From Thamnaconus septentrionalis (Eukaryota; Chordata; Actinopteri; Tetraodontiformes; Monacanthidae), in the NCBI GenBank assembly GCA_009823395.1, contig CM020511.1:9770001-9834000 (forward strand): 64,000 bases of DNA, given 5' to 3'. This document shows positions 8,986 to 23,350 of the stretch, one piece after another. Numbering within the stretch: position 1 is the first letter of the stretch; each line of letters opens with the position of its first letter. Below the pieces are notes generated by a model, which worked only from the letters and a program-made list of their open reading frames with translations, made no database searches and had not been told where the DNA came from. The position numbers were made by a program, and so were the translations under genes.

Positions 8986-11944
8986 TATATCGGTTATGAC
9001 TAACAGCTGCTGCTGAACATCCTGTAGTTGCAACACAAGCAGTCAACCGCACGTGCAAAACACGCACAGTACTGTGAATACATTATTTTTCCAGCCTTGA
9101 GAAATTACTTGTCTGAACTCGTACGGCCTCCAATGTCGCCTGTCAGTAAACATCTACTTAATATGCTTCAATATAAAACACCTGTGCGTCTCTTGCGTTT
9201 CCTTTCTTTTCTTTATTTTCGCCCCCCCCCAATAACCAATCAGACATAGAGGGCCACACTTGACAATACAGATAAGAACCGCAGCTGCAATCCATCATGT
9301 CCCGACGCCCAAAGACTGGTCGTTAAACAACGCTGCAGTGCACCTGCGAAAGGATTCGCCTGCATCGTAGAATCACATGAGAGGACTGATTACGGTGGAT
9401 TTACTGTGCGGATGAGACCCGCAGGAAGGTAAAGCGAGTTCAACTCGCTGCGACGCGCTGATAACAAATATGGAGCGTATACGGCAAAAAGGTGGGGGCA
9501 TCAGGAGGACCTCATTCTACCTTTGAAACAGAGGGGTGAGGAATAGCACTGTCACTATTAAATTCCCAGTTCGGCCAAACTGATTTCATGCAGTCCGTTA
9601 AGATAAAAAAAAAATAAATAAAAAAAGTGGCAGGACGGTTCTCTCCCTATGTATCCTGGATGTTCATGAATGTTTAATGGAACCGACAGATGCCTTCTAG
9701 GCCCCCATGGGCAACAACAAATATGTATTAATCTGCTTGAGTAGGACGTGAAGTTGGCCAACATCCCGACACTTATTTCTAATTACTCGCGTGCCAGTTC
9801 CCTTTGGGCTGAGGGTCTGGAGACACCCAAAGGGGACGGGTCTTCATTCAGTCACGTGACTTGTTCCCTCTTCCCAGGACAGCCGGGAGTGATGTCGCCA
9901 TGTCAGTGCCGTGACTCAAAGTTTATAGATTCCAAAAGAGTTTCCAGTGAGGAAATCCAAGCAACGATTTCCTCTCCCTCCATAAATGGAAATGGCAGGC
10001 ACCACTGATCACAGTCAATATCTGTTTGTTGTCAGCAAATCGAGCGAGTGTGGTGCCGGACTTTACTTGTGGCTGCAGAATTGGATTTGCTCATGTCTCC
10101 GAGACGGCAATCAGTCACTGCAAAAACTCGTCCATTGGAGCCACCGACGATCATTGAAACATCACAATGGTGACTTAACTATCAGTGCAGACACGACACA
10201 GAACTCAATTGAAAACTCAATGATAATTCATTGATTGATTCCATATATGGCAAATTCCAACTGCTTGTACATTTGGCAATATCTTCAGTCTTAAGAATCT
10301 GACTCTCTTTCACTATTAAAATGGAATTGATATTTGTATAATTTTATTTGTGCCATGCAGCGATTTTAATTTTACTTAAAAGCCTTTGTGTGCTATATTT
10401 AATCACTTGTGTAACATTTAAGCTATTAAGCAAAATCTTGGCTTCAGACATTAGAGCCTTCTTTTTGGTGACCACTTTTTTCTTTCAAATTGAATTCTAT
10501 TTCATTATTGCTTACACACTCTCACACCTCACACATTTTTTTTTGTTGCAATAGAGCAACACATTTTTTAAAATCTTTTTTTTCAAAAAATATTCTTCAT
10601 ATTTGTGCCGTATCAAGAGATCCACATCTCTAATGGTTGTATCTTGTCCGCGATTTCACTCTCAATGGTTTACAGTCACTCTGATGTAATGTAGTCAGAT
10701 TACTTTCTAGATTCCAAGATTTTTTGGAAGGGCCACATGTCTTTCTCAATAGTTGGAAATTTTTTTTTTTTTTTCCTTTTTCTTAAACTGACATCAAATT
10801 CATGTCATGAAATTGTGAAACACTCTTTGTGGCGCATCATCAAAGGTCCCCTGTTAAAAAGTAGCTTGTATTGATTGGAGAAACAAAAGGGACCGTTGGC
10901 TCTGCCAGTGTCTGGGTTGATTGGCGATTCACTGCAGACTGACCCGCCACGTCCTGTGAATGTAGAGACAATCCTTCACTGTACTGCCAATAGCTGCTTC
11001 TGTTTCTGTTCACACCCATCCACATATCTAATCTAGCTTTCTTAACCTTTTCTCTTTTTAAAATATAACACAATACTTTGTGACAAATAAAGCAACACCC
11101 AAAATTGTTTCCTAAAATCTTAGGTTTCATTTGCACTTTGTGCTGTAGGACACATTTGTGCATAAACAGGAAAAAAATGGGCAAAGAAATCCATCATCAG
11201 CTATAACAATACCTCCAATATAATGTGAGGCTACTGCTTTTAATGAGCTTGTTAATAAACAACTGTGATGCATCTATTCAAAGGGAGAACTGTATGTAAA
11301 ATTAAACCTAAGAAAAGACTCACTTAAATCTTCAATATTTTATTTCAGCGCTTCAACCTGTTGGCCTTTGTGTTCACAGCTGTACTGTAGCACTTTTCTT
11401 CTTTTTTAACCTTGTGAATTTTCTTTTTTAAATTGTCATTGGGAAGCCTTTCACCTCTGAAGCAACAGTGTTTTAGAAACAGGCATTGTGTCCGATGCGG
11501 CAGAATAACCTTCAGTTCCTCTGCTGAATCACGATTTGGTTTATTCTAAAAAGTAATAATAACACTACTACTACTAATAATATAACAATTCTTCAGCTTA
11601 AGGGGAAACAATCAACAGCTGTCAACAAATGGCTTTGGCAATGCTGGGAACAACTTCACATGAGACTCATTCTTTGGCAGAAAAGACAATGAGAAGACGC
11701 TGAACTTATATTTCATTTCCCCGTCCGAATCACGACAACCTCGAAGGCGGAAGAAATATTGGCGACAAGTAATGGCGCATTGTCCTTTTCACAATGCAAG
11801 GGCACTGATAGTATGTTCTTAATAATTCACACACTGTCTTTTGTGAGAACGCCCGCAGTAAGTCACCTCAGTCCAGCCCTCAGTTAACTCATCCTCCCCT
11901 CATCAGCAACCCCCGAATCCTTGCACCGACCTTCAGCTTTCTAT

Positions 11945-11945
<1 letters not shown>

Positions 11946-11981
<36 letters not shown>
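11946..11981. repeat. (CA)n microsatellite
   Basis: Uninterrupted alternating CA, about 18 units. Confidence 0.95.
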
Positions 11982-11985
<4 letters not shown>

Positions 11986-12567
11986 CCTTCACCAGTCTGT
12001 GTCTGCACTGCAACACTTTGCAGTTGACTCGGTGAACGCGCACGTGTCGTGCGGCGCAATCATTGTCCATCTCTTGTATGTGCGAACTGGACGAACTTCC
12101 TGAAAGTCACCTTGGCTAACGGCCAGATTAAGTTGACTGGCTTCCCCTATACTGCAGCTTTACCTTCTATAGCCGTAAAAATCATCAACAGCTGACCCCC
12201 CCCCCCCCCCCTTTCCCCCTCTACAAACCTCCCCACACTGAGAAGGACACACGCGCACCCACTGCAGGTGATGTGACGACAGATTCATTGATTGAAAAGT
12301 CCACGTGGAGAAGTCCAGAAGTCCACTATTGTAGCGACGAGCGAGGCGGCCGAAAGGGAAGGGTGGAGGGGGGGGTAAGTCTATAACGAATTCAGGCAAC
12401 AACAAAAAAAAAAAAAAAAAAGGAAGGCGTTCGAGCAAACATGAAATGCAGGCAGAAACGCGGCGATTGGCTCACACAGAGGCTGAATGGCTGAATGAAG
12501 GATAAGGCGAGTGCTGACACCCAGAGGACAGAAGCAGTCAACTGCACTGTAGAGATAACAGGCGGTG

Positions 12568-12569
<2 letters not shown>

Positions 12570-12610
<41 letters not shown>
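12570..12610. repeat. (GA)n microsatellite
   Basis: Uninterrupted AG dinucleotides, about 20 units, on the plus strand. Confidence 0.95.
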
Positions 12611-12612
<2 letters not shown>

Positions 12613-15016
12613 GGGGTGGTAGGTGGTGGGGGGATGAAGAGAGACGGGAACAGAATGAGTGAAGAAAAATGTTTGGGGCAGATAAGAAGTGAGGAGAAAA
12701 TGAGAAAAAGGGGGGAAACTAGTGGCTTGTGCCACGTCGAATAGAATGTCCCGAATCCACAGGGCGCTTTTGTGAAGGATGCTTCTTTTATTATTCTGCT
12801 TATTCAGCCGTTTGGCTGTTTTGTAGCTGCATTACGACGCATTGAAGCCAACTTGAATTGGCGGAACAATTAACGCAGTTTAATGTTTCGATAAAAGGCT
12901 TTCGGTGTGCACTCTGAAGACTATGATGAAGAAAATTCCAGAAAGAATAAAATCCCTTGAATACGCAAAATGTTTGGAAATGGGTTTAGCAGCAAAATGG
13001 TTTAACCCAGACATAATGATTATTCATCACTGCTTGTTTAAACCTATGATGCAACTGAATAGAAAAACAACACTGGCGCTTTTATTTATTTTTTTTTAAA
13101 ATTTGTTTGAACTTTTAAAAGTTTGTCTAACATCCACCTGAATTTCCTGAACAGTTGATTTTATGGAAACTAAATTGATTGATTGATGCCATGTCTTTGT
13201 ATTGCTTGGGAAAATATTTTTTATTTTTCTAGCTTTACCCAACTGATCCTGATGCCACCCTTTTCACTTAGAAATCAGTCAAAAAGGGGGCACTCCTACA
13301 CAACAGAGGAACATCGATCACTCGCTTCCTCTGGAGCAGAAAGCTTAACCTGTGGCTGAACCCGACACAGAGCACCAGCGTCGTCCTTTAAGCTTGACCA
13401 CGTCTGCTTTAGTTTGAACAACAAAAAACAGCAAAAAAAAACGAAGCAAAGAAAGAGAAACCGGTGGCAAATGTGTGGTTTTATTTGCAGAATGACGCTG
13501 ATGTATGTTAAAGCACAATATATTTAAAGCTTTTATTGGTCTCTTAGAGCAATAAAACAACGTAGGGAAAATAAACTGATAAGTGGATGCGAAGGCTACA
13601 AGAAACCACAGCTATGCTTCATTCACATTTTGACAGTTGCAGAAATGGGACATTTAGTCGTTGTTGTTATCGTCATGGTGATGCTTTTAGACCAGTACTA
13701 TCTTTATTTGCATAACCCGCCCACTATTTTTTATTTTTTTTTGCAGCCTTTTGGTCGCAAAAGTAATTGCAAAGGTTGAAGAATTGGAACCTTTCCGCCT
13801 GTAAGCAGACAGTGAGGTCGCCGTGTCTGTGCTTCCAGAACCCAATAGTGTCTCTACCTCCTACCTGGATGTGAGCACCACTGGTTATTACTTGTTTGTC
13901 CCGTTTTATTGCCTTCCCTCAACCGCCCAGTCAAATGATTAACTTGTTGCTCTCAACATTTTTTAAAATTTTTTTTTTTATTATTTTCAACAATGACCTC
14001 CAGGATCAGCCTTCAACAAAATACAACGTGCATGATTCAAACCCAATCTGTAGCCAGCGTGACACTAAGTGGAGACCTTCCCAACATAAAATAAGACTCA
14101 CCTGTTCACCTCCTGTATTTCTTCTTCTTCTTCTTTTCTTTTTTTTTTAGTGAGAAAGGAACAAAATGCTTGTGAAAAAGCGTCTGGAGCACCTCAGGAG
14201 ACTAAATCACTTCAATGCACACTGAAAAAAAAAAATCTCGGAGGCAGGTTTACAGTTCTTTCAGGAGGAACGAGGCAGCCTTCAACGGCAGGTTATTCGC
14301 AGTGTTCTCGTTCCTCACGGGGGAAAAACACTCTTGTGGTCAGACACGTTCCGATAATATCAGCGCATGGTGGCACGCACGGAATATCAACACACATAAA
14401 GTGAGCCATCCCTGCCTGCATGCCTGGCTCCACTCACACCAGTAATGGCTGTGTGTTTTGAAATTGTCTTAAGTGCAAAACAAATAACTGTGGCTTCCAA
14501 TGAAAAACTGCTTTTGTGACTCGGAACGCCGGACATTAATAGACACATAGTTACACTCCAGCAGACAATTAGCAATTTAATGTGAAATACACTTCAGTCC
14601 GGCGTTACCTTGCTGAGCCCTGGCGCAGGACCAGACGTCGGACACCAAACCTGAGCAAAGGTGAGTGCAGAAAACAAATCTGACAAACAATTGTGTTCCT
14701 TTGAGCCATTCCTATGAAATGTGGTCCACTTTTAAACTATGTCTTGTTCAAAACAACGACGTAAAGAAAGAGAAAAAGAGAGATTGCTATTATAGCTCAC
14801 TTAAGGAGGCGCTGCCCAATGTCTACGTGAAATACAAACCCGACTGACCAGATATGTGTACATCATTTCAATACGTTTTCCACATTAATAAGTTCTTACT
14901 TATTTATTTTCAACAAGTGGCAAGTAGTTTTGTGGGAAAATTACTAGTGATAACTAAGCCCCATCACTTACAGTGAATTAGTTATATATATACATATATA
15001 AAAAACCTTATCTGTA

Positions 15017-15428
15017 TTAAACTTCAAGTGTGCAATATTTTGAAATTTTTGAGAGGAAACAGCGATATCCAGTGGTTACAATTTTAGATTCCAGCGCTCA
15101 CCCTCTCTCCCTCCCTCTCCCAAGCTTGCCAGTGAACTACAGTGGCTTTCGCACCCAAATCTTGATACCTTGTCCACCTTCTTCTTCGTTGGTTTATTTC
15201 AGGATTTCCCCTAAATACGAAATGCACTGTCAGGCAGCTGGATTGTCCACACCAGGCTTCCTTACAAATATGGCGGTGCAAGATGGCAGCTAACTGGGAG
15301 CAGAAACCAAATTACTTTTATGGTACTGCAATTATACACTTTTATTAATGTATTTATTTGCAGTATATTAAACTTTGAGCATTATAAAAATCATAAATCA
15401 AGCCAAATATTACACACTGGACCTTTAA
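15017..15428 (+). mobile_element. TTAA-flanked MITE, copy A
   Basis: This 412-bp element starts and ends at TTAA. Its right end reads TTACACACTGGACCTTTAA and its left end is a decayed inverted copy (TTAAACTTCAAGTGTGCAA). The middle, with AGCGCTCACCCTCTC, AAGCTTGCCAGTGAACTACA and CAAATTACTTTTAT, is shared with copies at 27545-27822 (same strand) and 44081-44489 (opposite strand). The TTAA ends suggest a piggyBac-type non-autonomous element; that assignment is inference. Confidence 0.75.
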
Positions 15429-16099
15429 AGGTGTTTCCTGGCTTGCACGAAGTTAGGGAGGTCTTAACCTCCTCAAGCAACACAGATACTTGAAGAACAT
15501 CACATTCAGCAATAGGCATGAAGACAGAGGAGAAATAATTAATCCATTATTTTGAGGAAAGTTAACTGATCTGACCACGAGGTGGTGGTAGGTGGATCAT
15601 ACTTTTATGACTATTTTTTATTCATTTATTTATTTTTTAAGAAATGTGAGTTTGGCGCCTTAATATAAAAGCAACCTGTCTTACATGGCAGAACATTTTA
15701 TTTATTTATTTATGTCATGAAAATGGTATATTTGAAATAAACCCCAGTGAAATCAATGACAACAACCTCCAACCGAAGCAACAGCGAGGGTCACGCACTT
15801 TAAGAAAAATCAGACTTCATATATTCCCCACATTTGTGGATTCTGTGCAATGCTGTTTACCAGGCGCGAAGAACAAATCCTTATATTCTACAACGACGCC
15901 GTCTCGAAAAGGCAAAAAAAGGGCTGCCTGCATGCCTACATGGGGCATGTCCGTATCACGCGGGCCTTTTCTTTGCCAACCCGACATTTTAATCCCAAGG
16001 ATAGATGCTCTTCTTGGAGGGAGCGATAAGAAAGGGCTCATAAGGTCTCTCACCGCAGGGATCAGCTGCTTTGCTCACTTTTCCTCCAGCCTGACTGAC

Positions 16100-17230
16100 A
16101 GCACACAGACGCAGGACTTCATTCTCCCTTTATTTTTCTGTCTCCCTCAATTCACAGCCACCTCTGGCGGAAGCGACTGCGATGAAAAATCGGTTGTTCG
16201 CTCCTCGAGCTAGCCTAGCTAGCGCAAAGCGGACGGGTTTGTGACAAAGAGGCCGAGGGAACGGACAACAAGCCCAGCTGCGGAAGGCAAACGAAACAAA
16301 AAATAACAACAACAACTAAGAATTGGCCAAATAAAGTAAGAAAATGTGAGGCAGCAAACATTAAGTTTGGCTTTGGGGCCATTCACATTCAACCTTGTTC
16401 CTCTGTTTTGTGTGTTTTTCTGTGCCTCTGCTGATTTCCACAGCTGCTGGAGAGCCGCGGAGAGGTACTTTCACTTTAGTTAGATATTGTTTACTGGGCA
16501 TCCTCCCTCCAGTGTGCCGCCAATACACTGGGCAGCGGGCTCAATTGTTCCTATGGGAACGGCCGGGGCTTCTGTGTGCATTTCCTCCACCAACTTGAGT
16601 GGATTCCCCTCCCCCTCCCCCCACCCTCCTGCACGGCTATTAAGCCTGAAAATCGCCCCCGCTGCGCTCCAGCGTGTCCTCAGTCCTCCGCAGCTCCTTC
16701 ATTCACTCGGAAGATGACAAATGCGCCGTTGTTTTTTTTTTCATTCCCCCTCCTTCCGCCCCTCCGTCTCTCTCTTTTTTCCGAGTTACTTCGGAGGAGA
16801 GCATTTAACTGCTTCATTTAAAACCCATATGGCGAGCCGCGCTATATGAAATATATTCAGAGGCGTCCGGGGAGCGCTAACCTATAAGCCTCTTGGATCC
16901 ACATACAAGCATCTGCAAGGGCTGCGCGCAGCGCGCGGCGATCTCTGAGCAATGCGGCTCGCTCTCCCACGCTTTGTAACACTCTGGCGCATCAGAAGCC
17001 CTCGTCTCCCCACACAGTGTGGGATGATGGCGGCTGCACCGTGACTCAGAGACAGGGGAGACAGAGTGAGGGATGGATGGATGGATGGATGGATGGATGG
17101 ATTGAGAGTTGGCGGGCGGTGGTGCCGAGGAGGAAGAGCCTCGCAGGTCATCGTGGGTGAGGTGCGGCACACAAACCAAGGACGGGGGCTACATTTCTTT
17201 CGCAGCGCGGCCGAGAGGCCCTTTGATGGA
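16100..17230. promoter_or_regulatory. CpG-rich block inside the large adgrb1 intron
   Basis: CpG density rises sharply here against an A/T-rich background, with GCGCGC clusters around 16920-16940 and 17200-17215. The block could be an internal promoter, for example for a transcript lacking the CUB-like exon, or an enhancer. No first exon with a good donor could be fixed, and open frames on both strands (such as 16882-17484 minus) show no known domain. Confidence 0.3.
17071..17102. repeat. (GGAT)n microsatellite
   Basis: About eight GGAT units on the plus strand. Confidence 0.93.
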
Positions 17231-20200
17231 CGGAGGCAGACAGACACGAGTTGAAAAGCGCTTTTCTGAATCAACTTTTTTTTTTTTGCCAAGGCTGAGT
17301 CTGATTTATCAAAGGTCACCATCATCCAATGGGACGAGCTCTGCTTTTGATAATCAGCTCTGACGTTCCAACCACAGTGAGCGACAAAAAAAAGAGAGGC
17401 AAAAACAGACAAATGCCGAAACCAAACAACATGTTGACAGAAATGATCGGCAGATATGGACGCAGACGACCGTATTAGTTCCACGGAGGGAAATTGCTTT
17501 GAGCAGCTCCAACATTATGACGTGATAACATTGGTATGAACACAGTGCATGAAACAGCAAAAAGATAGAAAACAATTGAATAAAAAGCAAGAGGAATAAA
17601 ATAACAAAGATGTTAATTAAAAACATCACAACTGATTTGCCAAAAAAAAAAAAAAATAAAATAATGACAGAGAGAGTTAAAGACTGAATGGTCTTGCAGG
17701 CAGATAATGATCACCAACAACACGAGAACAACAGTGTCTCTATTAGTATTTTGGCTAAATTAAGTAAAAGAAGCACTGCTCTAACTGTACAGTACAATAG
17801 GTTCATTGGTGGTTGGTGTCATATATTTAAATTTCAGTAAATTGGAATTGATACATTCTTACACTGTTATTGATTATTAATTATAATAAATAAAATTTGC
17901 AATCTATACGCCCCCAGACATCATTTCTTTGAACCCCACATTAATCTTTGATACATAAAACACCTGAAAACAAACTCAAGGAAGAATCTGAATGTGATTT
18001 TTTTTTTCTTCTCCAAAATGCATTTGTTTCCACAAAGGGCCGTCGTACGTCATTGCACTTCCAGCACTTCCTATTTTCCCGAAAACGAGAGCGTTGCAGA
18101 GCATCAAAACAGGCAAGACGCTCTTTGTCACCGCGCCGCTGTTGCACGTCTTTAAACGCGGCTGTGTTCTGACAACAACAAAATACTCGTCTAACCTTTT
18201 CACTTGAGGCACACGTCCTCCTCGGCAGAAAAACAATGGGGGGAGTCACAGACAAAGCTTCAAGTCTGCTCAATGAGGTAAAAGAGTTTTCAGCTCATTT
18301 GCTCGCAAAGGCCTCAGGCTAGGCGCAAAACATTTACAGGTGAGTTAGTCAGCGAAAGGTTACTTCAGAGCGTTCCGGCTTGGATACGGCGAGAACATCC
18401 CCATCCTCCCTGGCTTCATATCAACGTTTTTAGATTCTCACGCAGACTCGCAAGGTTTTTCACCCCCCCGCCGCCGCCGGCATAAAAAGCTTAATGTACC
18501 TGCTAAGTAAAATGTCCACGTCAGTACGAGGTGCTGGGAGCAAATAACATTTTGTGTGACGGACAGGAAGATACAAAGAGGGGAAAAGGTCAGGAGTGAC
18601 CAGAGGTTCAGACAGTGACATGAACTGCGACATGGAGTCCAATTGAAGTAATATAAATTAGACATGTTTTTTTTTTATCTCTAGTTCTTATTTCTAAACT
18701 TTGTCAAGTAAAATGGGTATAAAGATCCAAATAGTTGTATGACAACTAAAGATGCTTTTCCTTGTATTATGCATCTCATCATTTTAAAACAATATGTCTT
18801 TTGTTTTTCTCTTATTCAGTATTTAAAAACTGATTCTTACATCTTATCCTTTTAATTAAACTGATACATTGTCTGCACAAAAATCCTTTTCTTTTTATTA
18901 ATTACACAAAAAGCCATTTTCAGCATGTTAAGATCTTCAGGTTGCGTCGACTGCATGTGCCTGAGGAGCTGCACAATGTCGGTTACTCCTCAAACTGCCA
19001 CTCTTTGAAAGTTTCTGCGGCAGTTTTGTGCATTCGCTTGGCTTCGGTTGGTTTGGCAAATTGTGGCATCGGCGATGCCAGTCGTTAAAAGTGTGATTTC
19101 TGATCTTTCAGCCACTGCGGTTAACAGAAATTAATTTATTTTTCACCTTTCAAGAAATGTCACTTTCAGAACGCTGCAGCTCCTGATTTTGAGATTTCAT
19201 TTAGTGGGACGTAGACGTACCAAAAAACAAACAGACACGCGGTATATGAAAAACATATATGTTCAGAGTTGATGTCATAGGAAAAAAAAAAGAGACTGAG
19301 TACATATTACATCACCTGTTGGGTATTTTGTTTGACTTCCACCTTACAAAAACATCAACTTTTGTCAGGGGCTTTTTCTTGAAACTCGTGGTGCTTCACA
19401 ATAAACAGACTCCCCATCAATTCATCATTACAAAACGCGACAAAGAGAAAAGTAGCAAAGCAAAATTCTGTATATTTGGTTTATGGCACGTCAACCCTTT
19501 TACCGTCGTAACTTGACAAGTTCTCGTAGTTTCTGTAGTTTTTTTGTTTCTTTCTTTCATGGTCAAGGTTTCAAAGTCTCAACTTGACACACTTGACACC
19601 CCCTTTCTGCAATAGCGAGATTTAGACACATGCTGACAAATCGCAAACGTGCTTCATGTACAACTCGTACCACTGTGTGTCTTAGTTCCCCTGCTCTCTC
19701 TGTTATTTGCAGAGGCCTTTGGCTCAAGGTTGCCCGACACCAGGGCTTTATGGAATCAAATTCTGAAAAAATTGTCTGAAAAGTACACATATAAAACTGA
19801 CGGCCACAGAAGTTTCAAGTTCGTTTGAAGCAGAACTCTCAAATGCTTAAAATAAAATGTGTTTGCATATATGTATATCTGCACTTTGTCTCCATGAAGT
19901 GCAAAAGCTGTTTGACCCCAGAAGCATTCTGTTCTGTTCTTAACCCCCTCACATAAGATGACGATAGCGATGCTGATTGATTTGGGCTCGTGTCTGTAAT
20001 CACGGAGCTGCATTCGGAATGTTTAACCTTCAAAAATCAAACGATCAAAGCATTCAAACCAAATTTATCTGCTAAATTGGAGGCAGAAGCTTTAGCACAG
20101 CAATGCAGTGCTAAAGCCACAGATAAGGATAATTCATCAGTGATCTTTCTGCCACACTACGCTGATGGAAGAGCTAAAATCTGCAGGGAAAGAAAATTTG

Positions 20201-22500
20201 ATTTAGCAAAAGCAGACTGGAAAGATTTAGTCTCAGTCGAGCCTCTGGGTGTCTGAGCTGCAATAAATGAATTCGTTCTTTGCAATGCCTGAAAATAATT
20301 AATTGTAATTTTAGTTTGAGATAAGATTGAGCTGTATAATCTGATGAAAGATATGAAAGAAATGAAAGGATAAGAAGTCTATGGGGCACGTGAATGAGAA
20401 ATTGCAGGGGGAAAAAAAACTCTAATTGTGTTGTGATGCACTAATGGGGAATAAATGAAAGCAAAAATAAATCAATCAGAACTAAGGAGCAGGAAAAAAT
20501 GAAGGTCTGCTAAAACTTCATTCCAAAATTCATCATGTTGGAAAGGGAAAGAGAGAGGAGGGGGACTTAGCGTTAGCACACTGTGCATGATGTAAAAAAA
20601 AAAAAAATCCCAACATTTTAGCCAGAAACAGCTTTTAAACACCTAAAGTGTGAATTACCAGGCAGGAAAATACACGTAAGGCTGCAAGATATCAGCATGA
20701 CTCAACCACAATTGGACTCAATCTTGGCGATCCCTCACAAAATGAAGCGACGCAGCTGATTTGCACAGGCCAATAATAGCTAGAACTCATAGGTAGCTTT
20801 GGCAGAAATGACTTCGATTCTGCCGTGCACCGACGTTGGCGTGCCAGAAATCAGTGGCGAGGGAAAGCACTGCGCTGATACCAACTGGCTCGAAGATAAA
20901 TGCTTTCAAATCTTGCTCTTAATCTTCACAAGATCATTGACAAAGTGATATTTAGCGGTGGTTTGTAAACAGCGGGTTAGAAGCAAAGCTCTTCCCTTTA
21001 TTTCAGTCATCAGTCAGATGAGCAAATTTGGATTTCTTTCTTTGAAGTGGTAAATATAAGATTTCTTTTGTTTCTATAGACAATGTTTTGTATTCTGCAT
21101 AGATACGTACACACAGAAGGCTTCAAGACATGTTTGTTGAATTCTTGCCAAATTAATTACAGAAAAAGAGCATCTGTTAATTATTCACTGGCCTAAAAAT
21201 GAATTTTTAACAAGACTCTTCCACTTGATCTTTGAAACGTGTTTAAAAAAAAAAATGACGACCATGGGAAAACTGATATTAAGGTACTGGGGTATTATTA
21301 TGTTAATATTTTGTTCAAACATTTACCTGCAGGCTTTATTTCATAATACATGCCTGTGGGCACTGAATAGACATTCTTGACAAGCATGGACTCATTTTGG
21401 TTTTCCTCAATGAAAACTCTCTACAACTTGAATATCTTCACAAGTCAATGCTTAATAATGCCAGAAATATTTAGCGTTCATAAATAATTTTAGGATTCTT
21501 AATTGTACAATTGAGTTTTGCCAAACACCAGCTGATATCAATGTTAGGATTCTCGCCCGTCACAAACCCTCCTTTGCTGGGTTCAAGTCGTTGACATTTG
21601 GTGACACTAATCTGACCTGTTAATTTCGGGCTCTGTGGAAGAGGCTGACGCAGACGTAGCCCAGGCCCCAAAGCGCTCGCGGGCCGAGCATCATGGCGAG
21701 TCAGTGAAAGGGACGCATTCTGTCCAAATATAGTTTGTCCAAATGGTTCTGAAAGGCGAAGCTGGATGTGAAAGCGCCGTCGTGCAGAAAAGTCCACGCC
21801 ACGTTTGATATCACACAATGCCATACAATCCTTATCGTGTAAAAGTTTGAACTGAATCAAATCAAACGCTGAAAAGGCAGAAGAGTTTAATACTGACAGA
21901 GTGCGAGATTGCCTTTTGGTAGCAAGAAGGAACACACCTTAATAGTCCAATACTAATCCAACTCTTAGATTTGTTTCTCTCATTCTGGACATTAGAGGAG
22001 CCTCATCTATTTGAAAAAATAGAAAAAAGAAAAAGAAATTAAACCTCCATTGATCAGCAGAAAACAATTTAGCCCCGTCTTTACAGCCTCTGTCGGAGAG
22101 CTTGTTTTCAGCTTCCTTCTAAAACAGATTGTGCTCTAATACTCTCCACATATTTGGAGTGGGATACAAACAAAGCGGCAGCAGGGCTGTAATGGAATAA
22201 ACAGGCTGGAGCTGGTCAGCTATCAATACTTGTGATGTCACAAAATTTCCAGAATTGTGCTTACAGCACTAGACTGAAAAGTGGAGTGAGAAAAAGATGG
22301 CATTTCTCAGTTCACACAACAGACACAAACTCATAGTGACATTGGAGGAGATAATATTGCGTAACAGCGGGCCTTTGAGGTGAGGTGAGTCAAGGGAAGC
22401 GAACCTGCTGGTGACTTGAAGGACACATCCATTGTAACTTAGCCGGTTAATTAATCCATCACATCAACAAGTGCCTCACTGATATTTGTCGGCTGGTTGC
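17231..22500. other. intron interior with no recognised features
   Basis: About 5.3 kb of A/T-rich intron with poly-A and poly-T runs and short open frames. A small inverted repeat (10-bp arms GCTTTAGCAC and GTGCTAAAGC) is at 20089-20117. No exon, mobile element end or RNA gene was recognised. Confidence 0.6.
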
Positions 22501-23104
22501 TGCTCCGTCATTGATTCGGATTTCTGAGTGTGCGTTCAGGTGTTTTCGCGGCACACAAGGGAGCTGGCTGCGACTAATTAGTTCTTTTTCCCGGACCTGG
22601 CAGACTCTGACAAAGCACCGCCGAGCTCCTTGTGGGTGTACCCGGGTGTCTGGAGTGTGGGCTCGATGGATGTCTTGCGTGGGCGAGCGCTCCGGCGGCG
22701 TGTCACCTCTGGGTGTCGTTCCAGGTGACGCCACCAAAGAGAGCAGCAGCCTTTACAGCCGTCCCACAGAGCCTCCGTCTGCTCTTAACAAGGACACGAC
22801 ACGCACTCCAGCACATATTGACACTTTTTTTTGGGGAGGGGGGGGGGGGTGTTGCTGTTTTTGTGTGTTTTTTTTCTTTTTTGTCATCCAACACTGGCGC
22901 ACTGCAACACTAAAATTGGACATTTCAGCGCGCTTGGAGTGTTTCATCCTCATTGTTGCAGGTCATCAAACCTGAAGTGCGACAGTCAAGTAGCATCAGC
23001 GCGTCCTCACATCCAAGGAGACGGGCGACACAAACGCACACTTCAGACGGCCTGTTTTCTCCGTTGTCGCTCTCGCTGTCTCATTCACGCAAACGTGTAA
23101 TGTG

Positions 23105-23199
23105 TCCAAACACACACATACACACATACATCCCGGTCCCCTGTTGGTCAATTGCGCAACGACACGCATGTTGTCCCCTGTTGGATAGGTAGGTAAGTG

Positions 23200-23235
<36 letters not shown>

Positions 23236-23350
23236 TACATCCCGGTCCCCTGTTGGTCATTGGCGTAACGACACACGTGTTGTCCCCTGTTGGATAGGTA
23301 GGTAAGTGCCCACACACACATACAACACACACACACACACACACACACAC
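23105..23350. repeat. 109-bp tandem duplication with (CA)n spacers
   Basis: The segment beginning CCCGGTCCCCTGTTGGTCA at 23132 recurs at 23241. Each copy goes on through TTGTCCCCTGTTGGATAGG and then into a (CA)n tract (23203-23232 and 23311-23350). The period is 109 bp and the copies differ by a few substitutions. This is a young two-copy minisatellite whose expansion probably involved the CA tracts. The Cys/Val open frames across it are repeat artefacts. Confidence 0.88.

Larger units (their letters stand above)
8986..16000 (-). other. first part (transcript 3' side) of the 28-kb adgrb1 intron
   Basis: About 7 kb of intron without a recognisable exon. It holds (CA)n at 11946-11981, C- and G-runs at 12196-12215 and 12367-12375, (GA)n at 12570-12610 and a TTAA-flanked MITE at 15017-15428. 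Short open frames in it have no domain or family signature. Confidence 0.7.

Noticed and set aside
16882..17484. 200-codon minus-strand open frame in the CpG-rich intronic block
   Set aside because: Contains the HPSIHPSIHPS repeat from (GGAT)n and no known domain; GC content alone explains the open frame.
20089..20117. Small hairpin with 10-bp arms GCTTTAGCAC and GTGCTAAAGC
   Set aside because: Arms this short are expected by chance several times in 64 kb; no microRNA-like features.
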